This document shows positions 25,706 through 35,256 of a DNA stretch of 64,000 bases, one piece after another. A program made the translations under genes and the position numbers. The notes beneath the pieces are model-generated. The model was not told the DNA's origin and ran no database searches. It saw only the letters and a program-made list of their open reading frames with translations. The number at the start of each line of letters is the position of its first letter. Within the stretch, counting starts at the first letter, position 1. The DNA is taken from NCBI RefSeq assembly GCF_030973515.1, contig NZ_JARGZA010000001.1, positions 62,001 to 126,000 on the forward strand. Direction: 5' to 3'. This stretch comes from Jannaschia maritima. GTDB lineage: Bacteria; Pseudomonadota; Alphaproteobacteria; Rhodobacterales; Rhodobacteraceae.

Positions 25706-26334
25706 TCCGCGGCGTGGGCGGAGTTGTGCTTGTAGGTCGCCCAATCGGGCCGGTAGTCGTCGTCCGCCTGGTTGCCCCAGACGGTCCAGCCGTCGCGCCG
25801 CCCGCGTCCGAACAGCTCGAGGTACGGGCCGGGGGAGCAGGATTCGATCACCTCGTACTGCTCGTCCGGCTTGCGGGAATGTTCGCGCTTGCGGCTGGCG
25901 ATCAGGTTCACCTGCCGCCGTCCGGGTGCCAGGGTGCGGGCGTTCTTGCCCCGCACGCCGAACAGCAGCAGCTCCGTCACGTTGCGGAAGTAGAAGCCCA
26001 CCCCGCGCCCGTCCGATTCGCCGTCCTTGCGGATCTTGTGCCAGACGATGTTGGACTTGTACGCGAAGCCCCAGGCGTCCAGCACCCGCAGCCCGTCGGG
26101 CAGCAGCGCGTTGGGCACCCACATGTAGCAATGCGCCGGTTCCGTCACGTGGTCGGCGACCGGCAGGGCGCAGATGTCGTCCAGCTCCATCGTCGGATAG
26201 CGGGCCAGACGCTTGTGTTCGGGCGCGACCTTGCCCGTGCGGTTCGTGAACCGCCACGGGGGGTCCGCCATCACGGTCTGGAAGCGTTGCCCGGCCAGGA
26301 AGTCGCGGAGGTCGGTGGTGGCCTGATGGGTCAA
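25702..26334 (-). CDS. MT-A70 family adenine-N6 DNA methyltransferase
   Basis: 210 residues. The catalytic DPPW is at residues 24-27 (VMADPPWRF), followed by the MT-A70 pattern: CYMWVPNALLPDGLRVLDAWGFAYKSNIVWHK, then a C-terminal SPGPYLELFGRGRRDGWTVWGN. It would methylate adenine to protect host DNA from the adjacent endonuclease. The start is taken as TTG at 26334 because AAGGA lies six bases upstream and no ATG is available near the domain; the long open frame to 26910 is not coding. It comes first in the pair, coupled to the endonuclease. Confidence 0.82.
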   Translation of the reverse strand: MTHQATTDLRDFLAGQRFQTVMADPPWRFTNRTGKVAPEHKRLARYPTMELDDICALPVADHVTEPAHCYMWVPNALLPDGLRVLDAWGFAYKSNIVWHKIRKDGESDGRGVGFYFRNVTELLLFGVRGKNARTLAPGRRQVNLIASRKREHSRKPDEQYEVIESCSPGPYLELFGRGRRDGWTVWGNQADDDYRPDWATYKHNSAHAAE

Positions 26335-26860
26335 CGCGATTCCTTGCGTGGCGTGGGACAGAGGTAGAACACGGGGGGCGGGGAGTCGACGGTGGATCGG
26401 GATGGGCTTGGAGGGTGAGGTGCGCGGGTGACGCCCTGCGCTGCCCCAAGCGCCGTCATGGTCGGGAGCGGCGCGACGATCCACCCCCGCGGCGTTCGGG
26501 ACGGGTGGAGGGTGGATTGCCGGGTCGAGCCCGGCAATGACGGGCGGAGGGGTGGGCTGGGCGTGCCAGGATGGCCCGCGCTTCGCTGCGATGCGGCGAT
26601 GTCTTCTCCGGCCTGGGGCGGCGTCGTGCGTGTCCGTGGGAACAGTCTGACCGGGAGCGCGGGGTCGGGGCAAGGGGCCGGGATCCTCAACGGGGGTTGG
26701 GGTCCGGGGGCATGGGGCGTCCCGAACGGGGTCCCGCGCGGCGGGGTGGGGGCGGGTCTGGCTTGTGTCTGCTGCGCGTCTGCGGGGCGTCGGACGGATT
26801 CGCGATTCGCGCCGGCCAGGCGGGTCCCCCGGTTGCGGCGTCCGTGTGAGCCGTTCGCTG
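26335..26860. other. Gene-free 526-base stretch upstream of the methylase
   Basis: Long open frames cross this region on both strands, but none has family resemblance or a ribosome site, and codon use looks like random GC-rich sequence. It contains the inverted REP pair at 26454-26542. The remainder (26543-26860) is G-rich on the + strand and shows nothing I can name. Confidence 0.55.
26454..26542. repeat. REP-type inverted pair (CGGGTCGAGCCCG family)
   Basis: The right-hand unit GATTGCCGGGTCGAGCCCGG continues to ATGACG at 26542. The left-hand unit starts CGTCAT at 26454 and ends ATCCACCC, so the ends of the pair are inverted copies (CGTCAT..ATCCACCC and GGGTGGAT..ATGACG) while the left core has diverged. 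The same core occurs at 1751-1852, so this is a dispersed genomic repeat. Confidence 0.65.
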
Positions 26861-26934
26861 CCGTAGGGTGGGTGCAACCCACCGCTTCGCGTCATTGGGC
26901 GTTCGGGCAATGGTGGGTTCCACCCACCCTACGG
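26861..26934. repeat. REP palindrome upstream of the RAYT transposase
   Basis: Inverted arms of 23 bases at 26861-26883 (begins CCGTAGGGTGGGTGCAACCC) and 26912-26934 (ends CACCCACCCTACGG) match at all but one position and flank a 28-base loop. Each arm has its own internal hairpin, GTGGGT-GCA-ACCCAC. This is the GTAGGGTGGG type associated with REP-associated tyrosine transposases. Confidence 0.85.
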
Positions 26935-26965
26935 TCCGTTAACCTGCGTGCGGCATGTCACTTTC

Positions 26966-27460
26966 ATGGCCAACTACATCCGCACCCGACTGCCCGGTGG
27001 GACGTTCTTCTTCACCGTCAACTTGGCCCAGGCCGACAGTCGATTGCTGGTGGAGCGGATCGATCTGCTGCGTGCAGCTTACGATGCCGTCCGACGAGCG
27101 CACCCGTTCCGTACCGATGCCATCGTCGTGCTGCCCAACCACCTGCACGCCGTTTGGACGATGTCGGATGACGACGGAGATTACTCGAATCGCTGGCGAC
27201 TCATCAAACGCAACTTCACCGTCGCGTTGGGCCAGACCCGCGACCGCACTGGCAGCAAGGCCGCCCGGGGGGAAGCCGGTATCTGGCAACGCCGCTTCTG
27301 GGAACGGTGCATCCGGAACGAAGCGGAATACACCGCCACCGTTCGATACGTTCTGACCAACCCCGTCAAACACGGCTTTACCACCCGCGCCGTCGATTGG
27401 CCCCACTCGTCCATTCACCGCGACATCCGCGCGGGCCGGTTGTCGCCCGAGGGATTGTAG
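26966..27460 (+). mobile_element. REP-associated tyrosine transposase (RAYT, Y1/TnpA_REP)
   Basis: 164 residues encoding a single HUH/Y1 domain: the HUH histidines are H59 and H61 in LPNHLHAVW and the catalytic tyrosine is Y128 in VRYVLTNPVKHG. The family element IWQRRFWE (106-113) is also present. The ATG at 26966 starts the conserved MANYIRTRLPGGTFFFTV; a GTG at 26948 is the alternative. REP palindromes flank it on both sides, and the downstream copy begins within the last codons. RAYTs cut and move REP sequences but rarely themselves. The gene looks intact. Confidence 0.9.
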
Positions 27461-27527
27461 GGTGGGTGCAACCCACCGCTTCGTGTCACTTATAGTTCTT
27501 GCAATGGTGGGCTTCACGCACTCTACG
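27455..27527. repeat. REP palindrome downstream of the RAYT transposase (decayed copy)
   Basis: GTAGGGTGGGTGCAACCCACCGCTTCG repeats the 5' half of the upstream REP almost exactly. After a different 20-base centre the second arm is GGTGGGCTTCACGCACTCTACG, with several mismatches. The RAYT stop codon TAG lies inside the first arm, so element and gene are physically joined. Confidence 0.8.
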
Positions 27528-27576
27528 CATGCTACAGATGCTGCAATTACAGTGTGACAGCTAACCCCCGTTAACA

Positions 27577-28371
27577 CTATCGCACCTTTCGGAATACGCC
27601 ATCGTTCTGGACCCACTTCTCAACCTGGGGGTGCCAACGAGAATACTTGTCGTATAAGAATATCCATCTAATCCACTCTGTGTTCTTCTCATGAGGCATG
27701 GGTACGAAATAGATGCATAAGTACAATGGTATGAGGACCACCACGGCGACGGCAAGAAGAACTGAAAGACCTTCGACGAAGCTCAAGGTATGATTAAGCG
27801 TCAGGTCGATGGATGTGCCTATTAGGAAGAATGAAAACGCAACTAGTGGTACGACGAGGACGCAGAACACTATAGCAACGATGGTTTCGGCGATCTTCGA
27901 GAAGGGATACCTTTCCTTGAGAAACAAATTCAACCCTGGCGGGAGGCCCAACGATAGATCTTCCTCATCTCGCGTAAGAGCTGGATAAAGCACATGATTA
28001 AATCCATGAATTTTGACTTGTTGAGCATACTGGCTTTGAAGGGAATTAAGAAGCCAATATTGAATGAAGGCGATAAATGAGAGAAAATAGATTACCGCGG
28101 ATATCGCTAGTATATAAGGGAGTGGAATTGACGCGGTAATGTCGCCGATCGTTAGAGAGATATTAGAGCCTTCGCGCAACGAGTTCATTAGAAGGAAGAG
28201 AAATAGCATTAGGGACCAACTCTTCACGAGCTGACGGAGTGCCCTTGCCTTGTTTCTAGCTACACTCTCATAGGCCCCCACCCAATTGCTTCCATGAGGA
28301 AACAGAAGCCGCATTGTCGTATATGCTTCGTGCAGGCGAAGACGGGCTAAAGACACTTTAACGGGGGACAT
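27577..28371 (-). CDS. AT-rich four-helix membrane protein of unknown function
   Basis: 264 residues with four hydrophobic segments, at about 50-70, 83-110, 166-192 and 204-228. An approximately 50-residue soluble N-terminal region and a charged loop (RDEEDLSLGLPPGLN) between helices 2 and 3 are also seen. No family is recognised. Its base composition (near 45% GC by eye) is far below the neighbours, marking recent acquisition. Its ATG lies two bases after the parE stop on the same strand, so it probably uses parE readthrough transcription. The RAYT/REP element is just beyond its 3' end. Confidence 0.7.
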   Translation of the reverse strand: MSPVKVSLARLRLHEAYTTMRLLFPHGSNWVGAYESVARNKARALRQLVKSWSLMLFLFLLMNSLREGSNISLTIGDITASIPLPYILAISAVIYFLSFIAFIQYWLLNSLQSQYAQQVKIHGFNHVLYPALTRDEEDLSLGLPPGLNLFLKERYPFSKIAETIVAIVFCVLVVPLVAFSFFLIGTSIDLTLNHTLSFVEGLSVLLAVAVVVLIPLYLCIYFVPMPHEKNTEWIRWIFLYDKYSRWHPQVEKWVQNDGVFRKVR

Positions 28372-28373
28372 CT

Positions 28374-30329
28374 TTAGACATCCAACTCCTCCGCAAACCG
28401 CGCATTCTCGCTGATATACTCGAACCGCAACTCCGGTTTCTTCCCCATCAGCCGCTCCACCAAATCCCCCGTTTCCCCCGGCAGGTCCTCATCCACCGTC
28501 ACGCGGATCAGCTTGCGGGATGCTGGGTCCATCGTGGTGTCCTTCAGGTCCTTGGCGTCCATCTCGCCCAGGCCCTTGAAGCGGCTGACGTCGATCTTGC
28601 CCTTGCCGCCCAAGCCCTTGGCCATCCAGGCCTCCCGCTCCGCCTCGTCTAGACAGTACACGCGCTTGGCCCCCTGGGTCAGGCGGAACAGGGGGGGGCA
28701 GGCGAGGTAGAGGTGGCCGGCGTCGATCATGGGGCGCATCTGGCTGAAGAAGAACGTCATCAGGAGCGACGCGATGTGCGCGCCGTCCACGTCGGCGTCG
28801 GTCATGATGATGACCTTGTCGTAGCGCAGGTCGGTCAGGTCGAACTTCGTGCCCAGGCCCACGCCCAGCGCCTGGGACAGGTCCGCGATCTCGGCGTTCG
28901 CGCCCAGCTTTGAGGACGCGGCGCCCAGGACGTTCAGGATCTTGCCGCGCAGGGGCAGCAGGGCCTGGGTGCGCCGGTCGCGGGCCATCTTGGCGGATCC
29001 GCCCGCGCTGTCGCCTTCGACGATGAACAGCTCCGTCCCGTCGCGGCTGGTGGCGGTGCAGTCGACCAGCTTGCCGGGCAGGCGCAGGCGCTTGGTGGCG
29101 GACTTGCGCTGGGTCTCCTTCTCCTGCCGCCGACGCAGGCGTTCCTCCGCCCGCAGGACGAGGAAGTCGAGGATCGCTCCGGCCGCCTTCGTGTCCTGCG
29201 CCAGCCAGGTGTCGAACCGGTCGCGGACGGATTGCTCGACCAGCTTGGCGGCCTCCACCGTGGCCAGGCGGTCCTTGGTCTGGCCCACGAATTCGGGTTC
29301 GCGGATGAAGCAGGACACCAGCGCGCAACCGCCCGTAAGCAGGTCGTCGCGCGTGATCTGCGCCGCCTTGCGGTTGTTCGCAAGTTCGCCATAGGCCTTG
29401 ATCCCCTTGAGGATCGCCGACCAGAAGCCGCCCTCGTGCGTGCCGCCTTCGGGCGTGGGGACCGTGTTGCAGTAGGATTGCGTGAACCCGTCGCGCACGG
29501 GCGTCCAGTTCACGGCCCATTCGACCTTGCCCGGCACGCCGAACCGTTCCCCGAAGTCGACCGTGCCGGCGAAGGCCGCGTCGGCATAGGTGACGGCCCC
29601 GCCCAGCGTCTCGGACAAGTAGTCGGACAGGCCGCCGGGGAAGTGGAACCGCGCCTCCACCGGCGTGGTGCCGTCGTCGACCGCGGACTTCCAGCGGATC
29701 TCCACCCCGCTGAACAGGTACGCCTTGGACCGCGCCATCCCCAGCAGGCGGGCGGGGCGCAGGGCGTGCTTGCCGAAGATCTCCGCGTCCGGGTGGAAGG
29801 TGACGGTCGTGCCGCGCCGGTTGGGGGCGGCGCCGACCTTCTCCACCGGGCCCTGGGGGACGCCGCGGCTGAACCGCTGCTCGAACACCGCGCGGTCGCG
29901 GGCGACCTGCACCACCATCGAATCGGACAGGGCGTTGACCACCGACGCGCCGACGCCGTGCAGGCCGCCCGACGTCTGGTACGCATCGCCGGAGAACTTG
30001 CCCCCCGCGTGCAGCGTGCACAGGATCACCTCCAACGCGGACTTGCCTGGGAACTTGGGGTGCGGGTCGATGGGGATGCCGCGCCCGTTGTCGCGGATCG
30101 TGCAGGCCCCGTCGGCGTGAAGCTCCACCTCGATGCGGTTGGCGTGGCCGGCCACGGCCTCGTCCATCGCGTTGTCCAGGATCTCGGCCACCATGTGGTG
30201 CAGCGCGCGCTCGTCGGTGCCGCCGATATACATGCCGGGCCGCTTGCGCACCGGCTCCAACCCCTCCAGCACCTCGATGCTGGACGCGTCGTAGGCGGGG
30301 GCGGGGCGGTTCGGCAGGTCTTCGGGCAT
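28374..30329 (-). CDS. parE: DNA topoisomerase IV subunit B
   Basis: 651 residues. The GHKL ATPase region has [21 protein letters not shown] and [15 protein letters not shown]. The Toprim region has the acidic [16 protein letters not shown] and [13 protein letters not shown]. With ParC it decatenates replicated chromosomes. ParE is preferred over GyrB because the protein is short, ends in a [13 protein letters not shown]-type tail and lacks the GyrB insert. The ATG at 30329 (MPEDLPNRP) is conserved in position relative to [24 protein letters not shown]. Confidence 0.95.
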   Translation of the reverse strand: MPEDLPNRPAPAYDASSIEVLEGLEPVRKRPGMYIGGTDERALHHMVAEILDNAMDEAVAGHANRIEVELHADGACTIRDNGRGIPIDPHPKFPGKSALEVILCTLHAGGKFSGDAYQTSGGLHGVGASVVNALSDSMVVQVARDRAVFEQRFSRGVPQGPVEKVGAAPNRRGTTVTFHPDAEIFGKHALRPARLLGMARSKAYLFSGVEIRWKSAVDDGTTPVEARFHFPGGLSDYLSETLGGAVTYADAAFAGTVDFGERFGVPGKVEWAVNWTPVRDGFTQSYCNTVPTPEGGTHEGGFWSAILKGIKAYGELANNRKAAQITRDDLLTGGCALVSCFIREPEFVGQTKDRLATVEAAKLVEQSVRDRFDTWLAQDTKAAGAILDFLVLRAEERLRRRQEKETQRKSATKRLRLPGKLVDCTATSRDGTELFIVEGDSAGGSAKMARDRRTQALLPLRGKILNVLGAASSKLGANAEIADLSQALGVGLGTKFDLTDLRYDKVIIMTDADVDGAHIASLLMTFFFSQMRPMIDAGHLYLACPPLFRLTQGAKRVYCLDEAEREAWMAKGLGGKGKIDVSRFKGLGEMDAKDLKDTTMDPASRKLIRVTVDEDLPGETGDLVERLMGKKPELRFEYISENARFAEELDV

Positions 30330-30449
30330 GGACGGCGGACTCCCTGTGGATGGAACAAACGTAGTCCATCGGCCTGCGATACGAAAGGCGTCCCCCCGAT
30401 CGGGCCGCGGCTGTTCCCCCCGTGCCGCAGAGGCGGTAACGGTGCGGCC

Positions 30450-31472
30450 ATGGCACGGATACTCCTGACCGGCGGGGCCGGATACATCGGCTCGCACACC
30501 TATACGGCGCTGGTCGCGGCGGGGCACCGGGCGGTGATCCTCGACGATTTCTCGAACGCCGACCCGGGCGTGATCGACCGGCTGGACCGCATCGCGGGCG
30601 TGCGCCCGGACGTGGTGGAAGGATCGGTGCTGGACCGCGCGATCCTGGACCGGACCTTCGCGGACCACGCGATCGACGCGGTGATCCACTTCGCGGCCCG
30701 CAAGGCGGTGGGGGAAAGCACGGCGATCCCGCTGGATTACTTCCAGACCAACGTCACGGGGCTGATCGAGCTGGCGCAGGCAGCTAAGGCCGCGGGGGTC
30801 TGGCGGATCGTCTTCTCCAGCACGGCCACGGTCTATGGCGCGCCCGACCGCTTCCCCATCCCCGAAACGGCGCCGCTGTCCTATACCAACCCCTATGCGT
30901 TCACGAAGCTGACCTGCGAGCGGATCCTGCAGCAGGCGGCGGACGCGGACCCGTTCGTCGTTGGGATCCTGCGCTACTTCAACCCGGTGGGGGCGCATCC
31001 CAGCGGGCTGATCGGCGAGGATCCGAAGGGCGTCCCCGACAACCTGATGCCGTTCATGGCGAAGGTCGCGATGGGCGAGCTGCCGGAGCTGTCGGTGTTC
31101 GGCGACGATTACGACACGCCGGACGGGACCTGCCTGCGCGACTACATCCACGTGATGGACCTGGCCCGCGCCCACGTCCTGTCGGTGGAGGCGCTGCTGG
31201 GCGGGCGCCCCCATGTGTTGAACATCGGGACGGGGGTGCCGACATCGGTCCTGGCGATGCACGCGGCCTACGGGGCGGCGGTGGGACGCGAGCTGCCGTA
31301 CCGCATCGCCCCGCGCCGTCCCGGCGACGTGCCCCGCCTGGACGCGGACCCGTCGCGCGCCGCCGAGGTCTTAGGCTTCCGGGCGGAACTGGACCTGGAC
31401 GCGATGTGTCGCGATTCGTGGCGCTGGGTGCGGGCGCAGGCGGCGGGATGGCGGTTGAACGACCCGGGTTAG
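30450..31472 (+). CDS. galE: UDP-glucose 4-epimerase
   Basis: 340 residues, extended SDR with the NAD motif GGAGYIGSH at residues 8-16 and catalytic Y149 and K153 in YTNPYAFTK. LRYFNPVGAHPSGLIGEDP and LRDYIHVMDLA are strongly GalE-like. It interconverts UDP-glucose and UDP-galactose for surface polysaccharides. Divergent from parE; its end is seven bases from a convergent DUF3291 gene. Confidence 0.95.
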   Translation: MARILLTGGAGYIGSHTYTALVAAGHRAVILDDFSNADPGVIDRLDRIAGVRPDVVEGSVLDRAILDRTFADHAIDAVIHFAARKAVGESTAIPLDYFQTNVTGLIELAQAAKAAGVWRIVFSSTATVYGAPDRFPIPETAPLSYTNPYAFTKLTCERILQQAADADPFVVGILRYFNPVGAHPSGLIGEDPKGVPDNLMPFMAKVAMGELPELSVFGDDYDTPDGTCLRDYIHVMDLARAHVLSVEALLGGRPHVLNIGTGVPTSVLAMHAAYGAAVGRELPYRIAPRRPGDVPRLDADPSRAAEVLGFRAELDLDAMCRDSWRWVRAQAAGWRLNDPG

Positions 31473-31479
31473 GCGCCGA

Positions 31480-31983
31480 TCAGGCCGGTTCGGGCACGCA
31501 GCGCCCCTGTCGCCAGCGCACGGCCTCGGGTAGGCCCGCCCAGCCGAAGCCGCGTGACGTCGGACCGTGGCGGTCCAGGGACCGCAGCGCCTCCATCGCC
31601 TCCGCCACGTCCGGACGGTGGCCCGGCGGGACCCACCACATCGCGAAGTGCATCGACCCCAGCGCGTCGAACCATTCCGCCCGGCGTTCGTAGAACCGCG
31701 CGTGCAGCGTGCCCCAGACGAACGTCTCGAACGCCGCGCCGTCGCGCCAGGTGGATGCGTTGTAGATGACCCGCGGATCGTCCGCGACCTGGGTGTCCGT
31801 CGCGTTCCCGCTGGCATCGACGTGCCGCCACACGAAGCCGTCCACCCGGTCCGCGATGCCGTTGATCCGGTCCAGCGCGTCGGCAAAGGGCGCCACGACC
31901 GGGCTGCCGATCGGGGCCTTCAGGCGGGCGACGTTGACCTCCGCCAAATGCCAGTCGGGGGCAGGCGGGTGGAACAGGGACAC
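31480..31983 (-). CDS. DUF3291 domain protein
   Basis: 167 residues of the DUF3291 family: HLAEVNVARLKAP at the N-terminus, GFVWRH near residue 50 and a tryptophan-rich centre (FETFVWGTLHARFYERRAEWFDAL, FAMWWVPPGHRP). The fold resembles ferredoxin-like monooxygenases; no enzyme activity is known. The start is a GTG at 31983, three bases after the tkt stop, since no ATG fits the domain. Probably the last gene of the tkt transcript. Confidence 0.82.
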   Translation of the reverse strand: MSLFHPPAPDWHLAEVNVARLKAPIGSPVVAPFADALDRINGIADRVDGFVWRHVDASGNATDTQVADDPRVIYNASTWRDGAAFETFVWGTLHARFYERRAEWFDALGSMHFAMWWVPPGHRPDVAEAMEALRSLDRHGPTSRGFGWAGLPEAVRWRQGRCVPEPA

Positions 31984-31985
31984 GG

Positions 31986-34016
31986 TCAGACCATGTCGCG
32001 CACGGCCTGGGCCACGGCATCGGCCGTGATCCCGAAATGATCGTACAGGACGTCCCCCGGGGCCGACGCGCCGAAGCCGTCCATGCCGACGAAGGCCGCG
32101 CGGTTGGCGCGACCGCGTTCGCCGCACAGCCAGCGGTCCCAGCCTATGCGGGCCGCCGCCTCCACCGCCACGCGGACGGGGCCCGCCGGCAGGATGCGGC
32201 GGCGATAGGCCTCCTCCTGCGCCTCGAACAGTTCCCAGCAGGGCATGGACACGACCCGCGTGCCGATCCCGTCCTCGTGCAGCAGGGCGCGGGCCTCCAT
32301 CGCGATCTCGACCTCGGAGCCCGTGGCCATCAGGATCGCCATGCGCCGCCCCTCGGCCTCCGCCAGCACGTATGCGCCCTGGGCCACCATGTTCTTGGAC
32401 TTGTGCTCGGTCCGCAGCGTCGGCAGGCCCTGGCGGGTCAGCGACAGGACGGACGGTGTCGACCGGGACGTCAGCGCCAGCTCCCACGCCTCCGCCGTCT
32501 CGACCGTGTCGCAGGGGCGGAACACGTTCAGGTTGGGCGTCGCCCGCAGCATGGCGAGGTGTTCCACCGGCTGGTGGGTCGGCCCGTCCTCGCCCAGGCC
32601 GATGCTGTCATGCGTCATCACATAGGTCGTTGGCACGCCCATCAGCGCGGACAGCCGCATCGCGGGGCGGGCATAGTCGGCGAAGCACAGGAACGTCCCA
32701 CCATAGGACCGGATGCCCCCGTGCAGCGCCATCCCGTTCATGGCGGCCGCCATGCCGTGCTCGCGGATGCCGAAATGGATGTACCGGCCCGACCGGTCCT
32801 CGGGCGAGAAGATGCCCAGATCCGACGTCAGCGTGTTGTTCGACCCCGTCAGGTCGGCGGACCCGCCCATCGTTTCCGGCATGATGGGGTTCACGACCTC
32901 CAGCACCGTTTCCGACGACTTGCGGGTCGCCATCTTGGGCGCGCCTTCGGAGATTTGGCGCTTCAGCGCCTTGATCGTCGCCGACAGCTTGCGCGGCGCC
33001 TCGCCCGACAGCGCGCGCTCGAACTCCGTCCGCTTGGACTGCGACAGGGCGTCGAACCGGGCCTGCCATTCGGCCCGGACGGGCGCGCCGCGGCGGCCGA
33101 TCTCCTCCCACTCCGCCTTCAGGTCGTCGCGGATCTCGAAGTCGGCGGCGTCCCAGGCATAGCCCTTCTTGGCGGCCGCGATGTCGCCGGCATCCGTGAT
33201 CGCGCCGTGGCCCTTGCCCGTCCCCGCCAGGGTGGAGCCCAGGGCGATCTGGGTCTTGCAGGCGATCATCGTCGGCCGGGTCGCGCCCTTCGTCGCCTCC
33301 AAGGCGGCGTCGACGGCGGCCGGGTCGTGGCCGTCCACCTCGGCCACGTCCCAGCCGCATGCGCGGAACCGCGCCAACTGATCGGTCGTGTCCGCCAGGC
33401 TGACCTTGCCGTCGATGGTGATTCCGTTGTCGTCGAACAACACGACCAGATGCGACAGCGCCAGCTTGCCGGCCAGGGCGACGGCCTCGTGCGACACCCC
33501 TTCCATCAGGCATCCGTCGCCCGCGATCACGAAGGTCCGGTGGTCGACGATCTTGCGGCCCCACCGCGCCCGCTGTCGTTCCTCCGCGATGGCGAGGCCC
33601 ACGGCGGTCGCCAGACCCTGGCCCAGGGGGCCGGTCGTGACCTCGATCCCCGGGGCGTGGCCGTATTCGGGGTGGCCCGCGGTGATGGATCCCAGCTGCC
33701 GGAAGCGGCGGATCTGGTCCAACGTCATCTCGGGGTAGCCGGTCAGATACAGCAGCGAATACAGCAGCATGGACCCGTGCCCCGTCGACAGGACGAAACG
33801 GTCCCGATCGGGCCAGTCGGGGGCGGCGGCGTCGAACGTCAGGTGCTTCTCGAACAGGACGGTCGCGACGTCGGCCATGCCGAGGGGCATGCCGGAATGC
33901 CCCGAATTGGCCGCGGCCACCGCGTCCAGGGTCAGTGTCCGGATCGCGGCGGCACGGCGCCAATGGGACGGATCGGCGCGGCGGAGGGCTTCCAGGTCGG
34001 GGGTCTGGTCCAGCAT
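31986..34016 (-). CDS. tkt: Transketolase
   Basis: 676 residues. TPP-dependent transfer of two-carbon units in the pentose phosphate and Calvin-type pathways. Visible motifs include [38 protein letters not shown], the [13 protein letters not shown] metal/TPP site, and C-terminal [14 protein letters not shown] and [20 protein letters not shown]. The ATG at 34016 follows AAGAGGA. It is divergent from the coiled-coil/zapA pair. Confidence 0.96.
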   Translation of the reverse strand: MLDQTPDLEALRRADPSHWRRAAAIRTLTLDAVAAANSGHSGMPLGMADVATVLFEKHLTFDAAAPDWPDRDRFVLSTGHGSMLLYSLLYLTGYPEMTLDQIRRFRQLGSITAGHPEYGHAPGIEVTTGPLGQGLATAVGLAIAEERQRARWGRKIVDHRTFVIAGDGCLMEGVSHEAVALAGKLALSHLVVLFDDNGITIDGKVSLADTTDQLARFRACGWDVAEVDGHDPAAVDAALEATKGATRPTMIACKTQIALGSTLAGTGKGHGAITDAGDIAAAKKGYAWDAADFEIRDDLKAEWEEIGRRGAPVRAEWQARFDALSQSKRTEFERALSGEAPRKLSATIKALKRQISEGAPKMATRKSSETVLEVVNPIMPETMGGSADLTGSNNTLTSDLGIFSPEDRSGRYIHFGIREHGMAAAMNGMALHGGIRSYGGTFLCFADYARPAMRLSALMGVPTTYVMTHDSIGLGEDGPTHQPVEHLAMLRATPNLNVFRPCDTVETAEAWELALTSRSTPSVLSLTRQGLPTLRTEHKSKNMVAQGAYVLAEAEGRRMAILMATGSEVEIAMEARALLHEDGIGTRVVSMPCWELFEAQEEAYRRRILPAGPVRVAVEAAARIGWDRWLCGERGRANRAAFVGMDGFGASAPGDVLYDHFGITADAVAQAVRDMV

Positions 34017-34144
34017 CGAGACGTCCTCTTGTCGTAGATCGGCCACCGGCTTAACAGCCCAGGACGCGCGCGCAAGGCGGAGGCGTTGACCTCTCCGGAC
34101 CTTTGATGTCCCTTGCCTGCAAAGGAAGACGGAAGGATCGAGCA

Positions 34145-34621
34145 ATGGCCGAACCGTCGGAGATGGAGCAATCGCTCGCCCGGCTCGAAGCGGCGCTCAG
34201 CGCCACGGCGGACGCGTTGGACGGTCCACCGCCGGAGGATCTGACCCCGCAGCTCGACGCGGCGCGGGCCGACCTGTCCCGGGCCCGCGACGACCTGGAA
34301 GGCGCACGCGCCCGGATCGAAGCCCTGGAGGCGGAGGTCGAGGGCCATCAGCGCGAGGTGGAGGAGGCCCGCGACCGCGTCGCCGCCGACATGGCCCGCC
34401 CCCCCGTCGCCGCCGACGCGGAGGAGGGGACACGCCTGCGCGCCGCCCTGGAGGCGCTGACCGCGTCGAACCAGCAGTTGCGCGACGGTGCCGACGGCGC
34501 GGCGGACGCGTCCCTGCAGGCCGAGATCGACGCCCTGCGCGCGGCCCGCGCCATGGACCTGGCCGAGATGCGCGCCCTGCTGGCCGAACTGGAACCGTTG
34601 ATGGAGTCGGAAGATGCCTGA
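34145..34621 (+). CDS. Small acidic coiled-coil protein ahead of zapA
   Basis: 158 residues, almost entirely predicted coiled coil (heptads of A/L with many D, E and R), with breaks at the PPPEDL segment and at the [11 protein letters not shown] linker. No catalytic motif or signal sequence. It overlaps the zapA start by eight bases. Position between tkt and zapA is shared with related genomes, so a supporting role in ZapA/FtsZ assembly is plausible but inferred. Confidence 0.75.
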   Translation: MAEPSEMEQSLARLEAALSATADALDGPPPEDLTPQLDAARADLSRARDDLEGARARIEALEAEVEGHQREVEEARDRVAADMARPPVAADAEEGTRLRAALEALTASNQQLRDGADGAADASLQAEIDALRAARAMDLAEMRALLAELEPLMESEDA

Positions 34622-35072
34622 GATGACCGTGCAAGTCGGGGGGAAGAACTTCACCGTGTCCTGCCAGGACGGGGAGGAGAGCTATCTGTCCTCCGCCGCC
34701 GAGATGCTGGACCGGGAAGCGCAGACGCTGGTGTCGGCGGGGGCCCGCCTTACGACGGACCGGATGCTGCTGATGGCGGGGCTGATGCTGGCCGACCGGG
34801 CGATATCGGCCGACGAGGAGCTGCGCGGCATGGACCGCCGGCTCGCGCAGCAGACCAAGGAGCTCGACGAGTTCCGCAACCGGCCCGCCCCCGCCCCGGA
34901 ACGGGTGGAGGTCGAGGTGGTCAAGGAGGTGGAGGTCGTCCGCGAGGTCGTGCCGGAGGCGTCCATCGAACGGTTGGAGGCGCTGGCGAAGAAGGCGGAG
35001 GAATTGGCGGCGAAGGCGCGGGAGAACCGGGCGGTTCGGGATGGGAATGGCAAGGCGGTGGCGGAGGGGTGA
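34614..35072 (+). CDS. zapA: Cell division protein ZapA
   Basis: 152 residues. The N-terminal 60 residues form the ZapA globular domain (VQVGGKNFTVSCQDGEESYLSSAAEMLDREA). A long coiled coil with a VEVVKEVEVVREVV repeat follows. ZapA tetramers crosslink FtsZ filaments at the division ring. Overlaps the upstream coiled-coil gene. Immediately downstream the base composition drops and an apparent insert begins. Confidence 0.88.
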   Translation: MPEMTVQVGGKNFTVSCQDGEESYLSSAAEMLDREAQTLVSAGARLTTDRMLLMAGLMLADRAISADEELRGMDRRLAQQTKELDEFRNRPAPAPERVEVEVVKEVEVVREVVPEASIERLEALAKKAEELAAKARENRAVRDGNGKAVAEG

Positions 35073-35076
35073 GGCG

Positions 35077-35256
35077 TCACGTTCGATTGGGTACGCGGCT
35101 CGACACCATGTCCTGCTCGACCACGCCGAGGGCGAGGCTGCCGTACTCATAGCCGCGGTCTTCGAAGTATCTGTAATAGTCCTGCAATCCGTCCCGGCCA
35201 CGAGCCCGGAAATCCCAAAGAGCTTCAGTATCGAATGCCCTTAACAAGTCAGCCAT
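35077..35256 (-). CDS. 59-residue ORF of unknown function, overlapping the secreted protein gene
   Basis: MADLLRAFDTEALW starts at 35256, and the frame ends with VVEQDMVSSRVPNRT at 35077. GAGGAG lies eight bases before the ATG, inside the end of the upstream gene, and the two frames overlap by eight bases. Composition is charged and tyrosine-rich in the middle (DYYRYFEDRGYEYGSLALG). No family is recognised. It stops five bases from the zapA end, so it may be a gene truncated when the insert formed. Confidence 0.5.
   Translation of the reverse strand: MADLLRAFDTEALWDFRARGRDGLQDYYRYFEDRGYEYGSLALGVVEQDMVSSRVPNRT

Noticed and set aside
26428-27171. 247-residue plus-strand frame across the REP region
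   Set aside because: It crosses REP palindromes and the start of the RAYT gene in another frame, and its residue composition is typical of untranslated GC-rich sequence.
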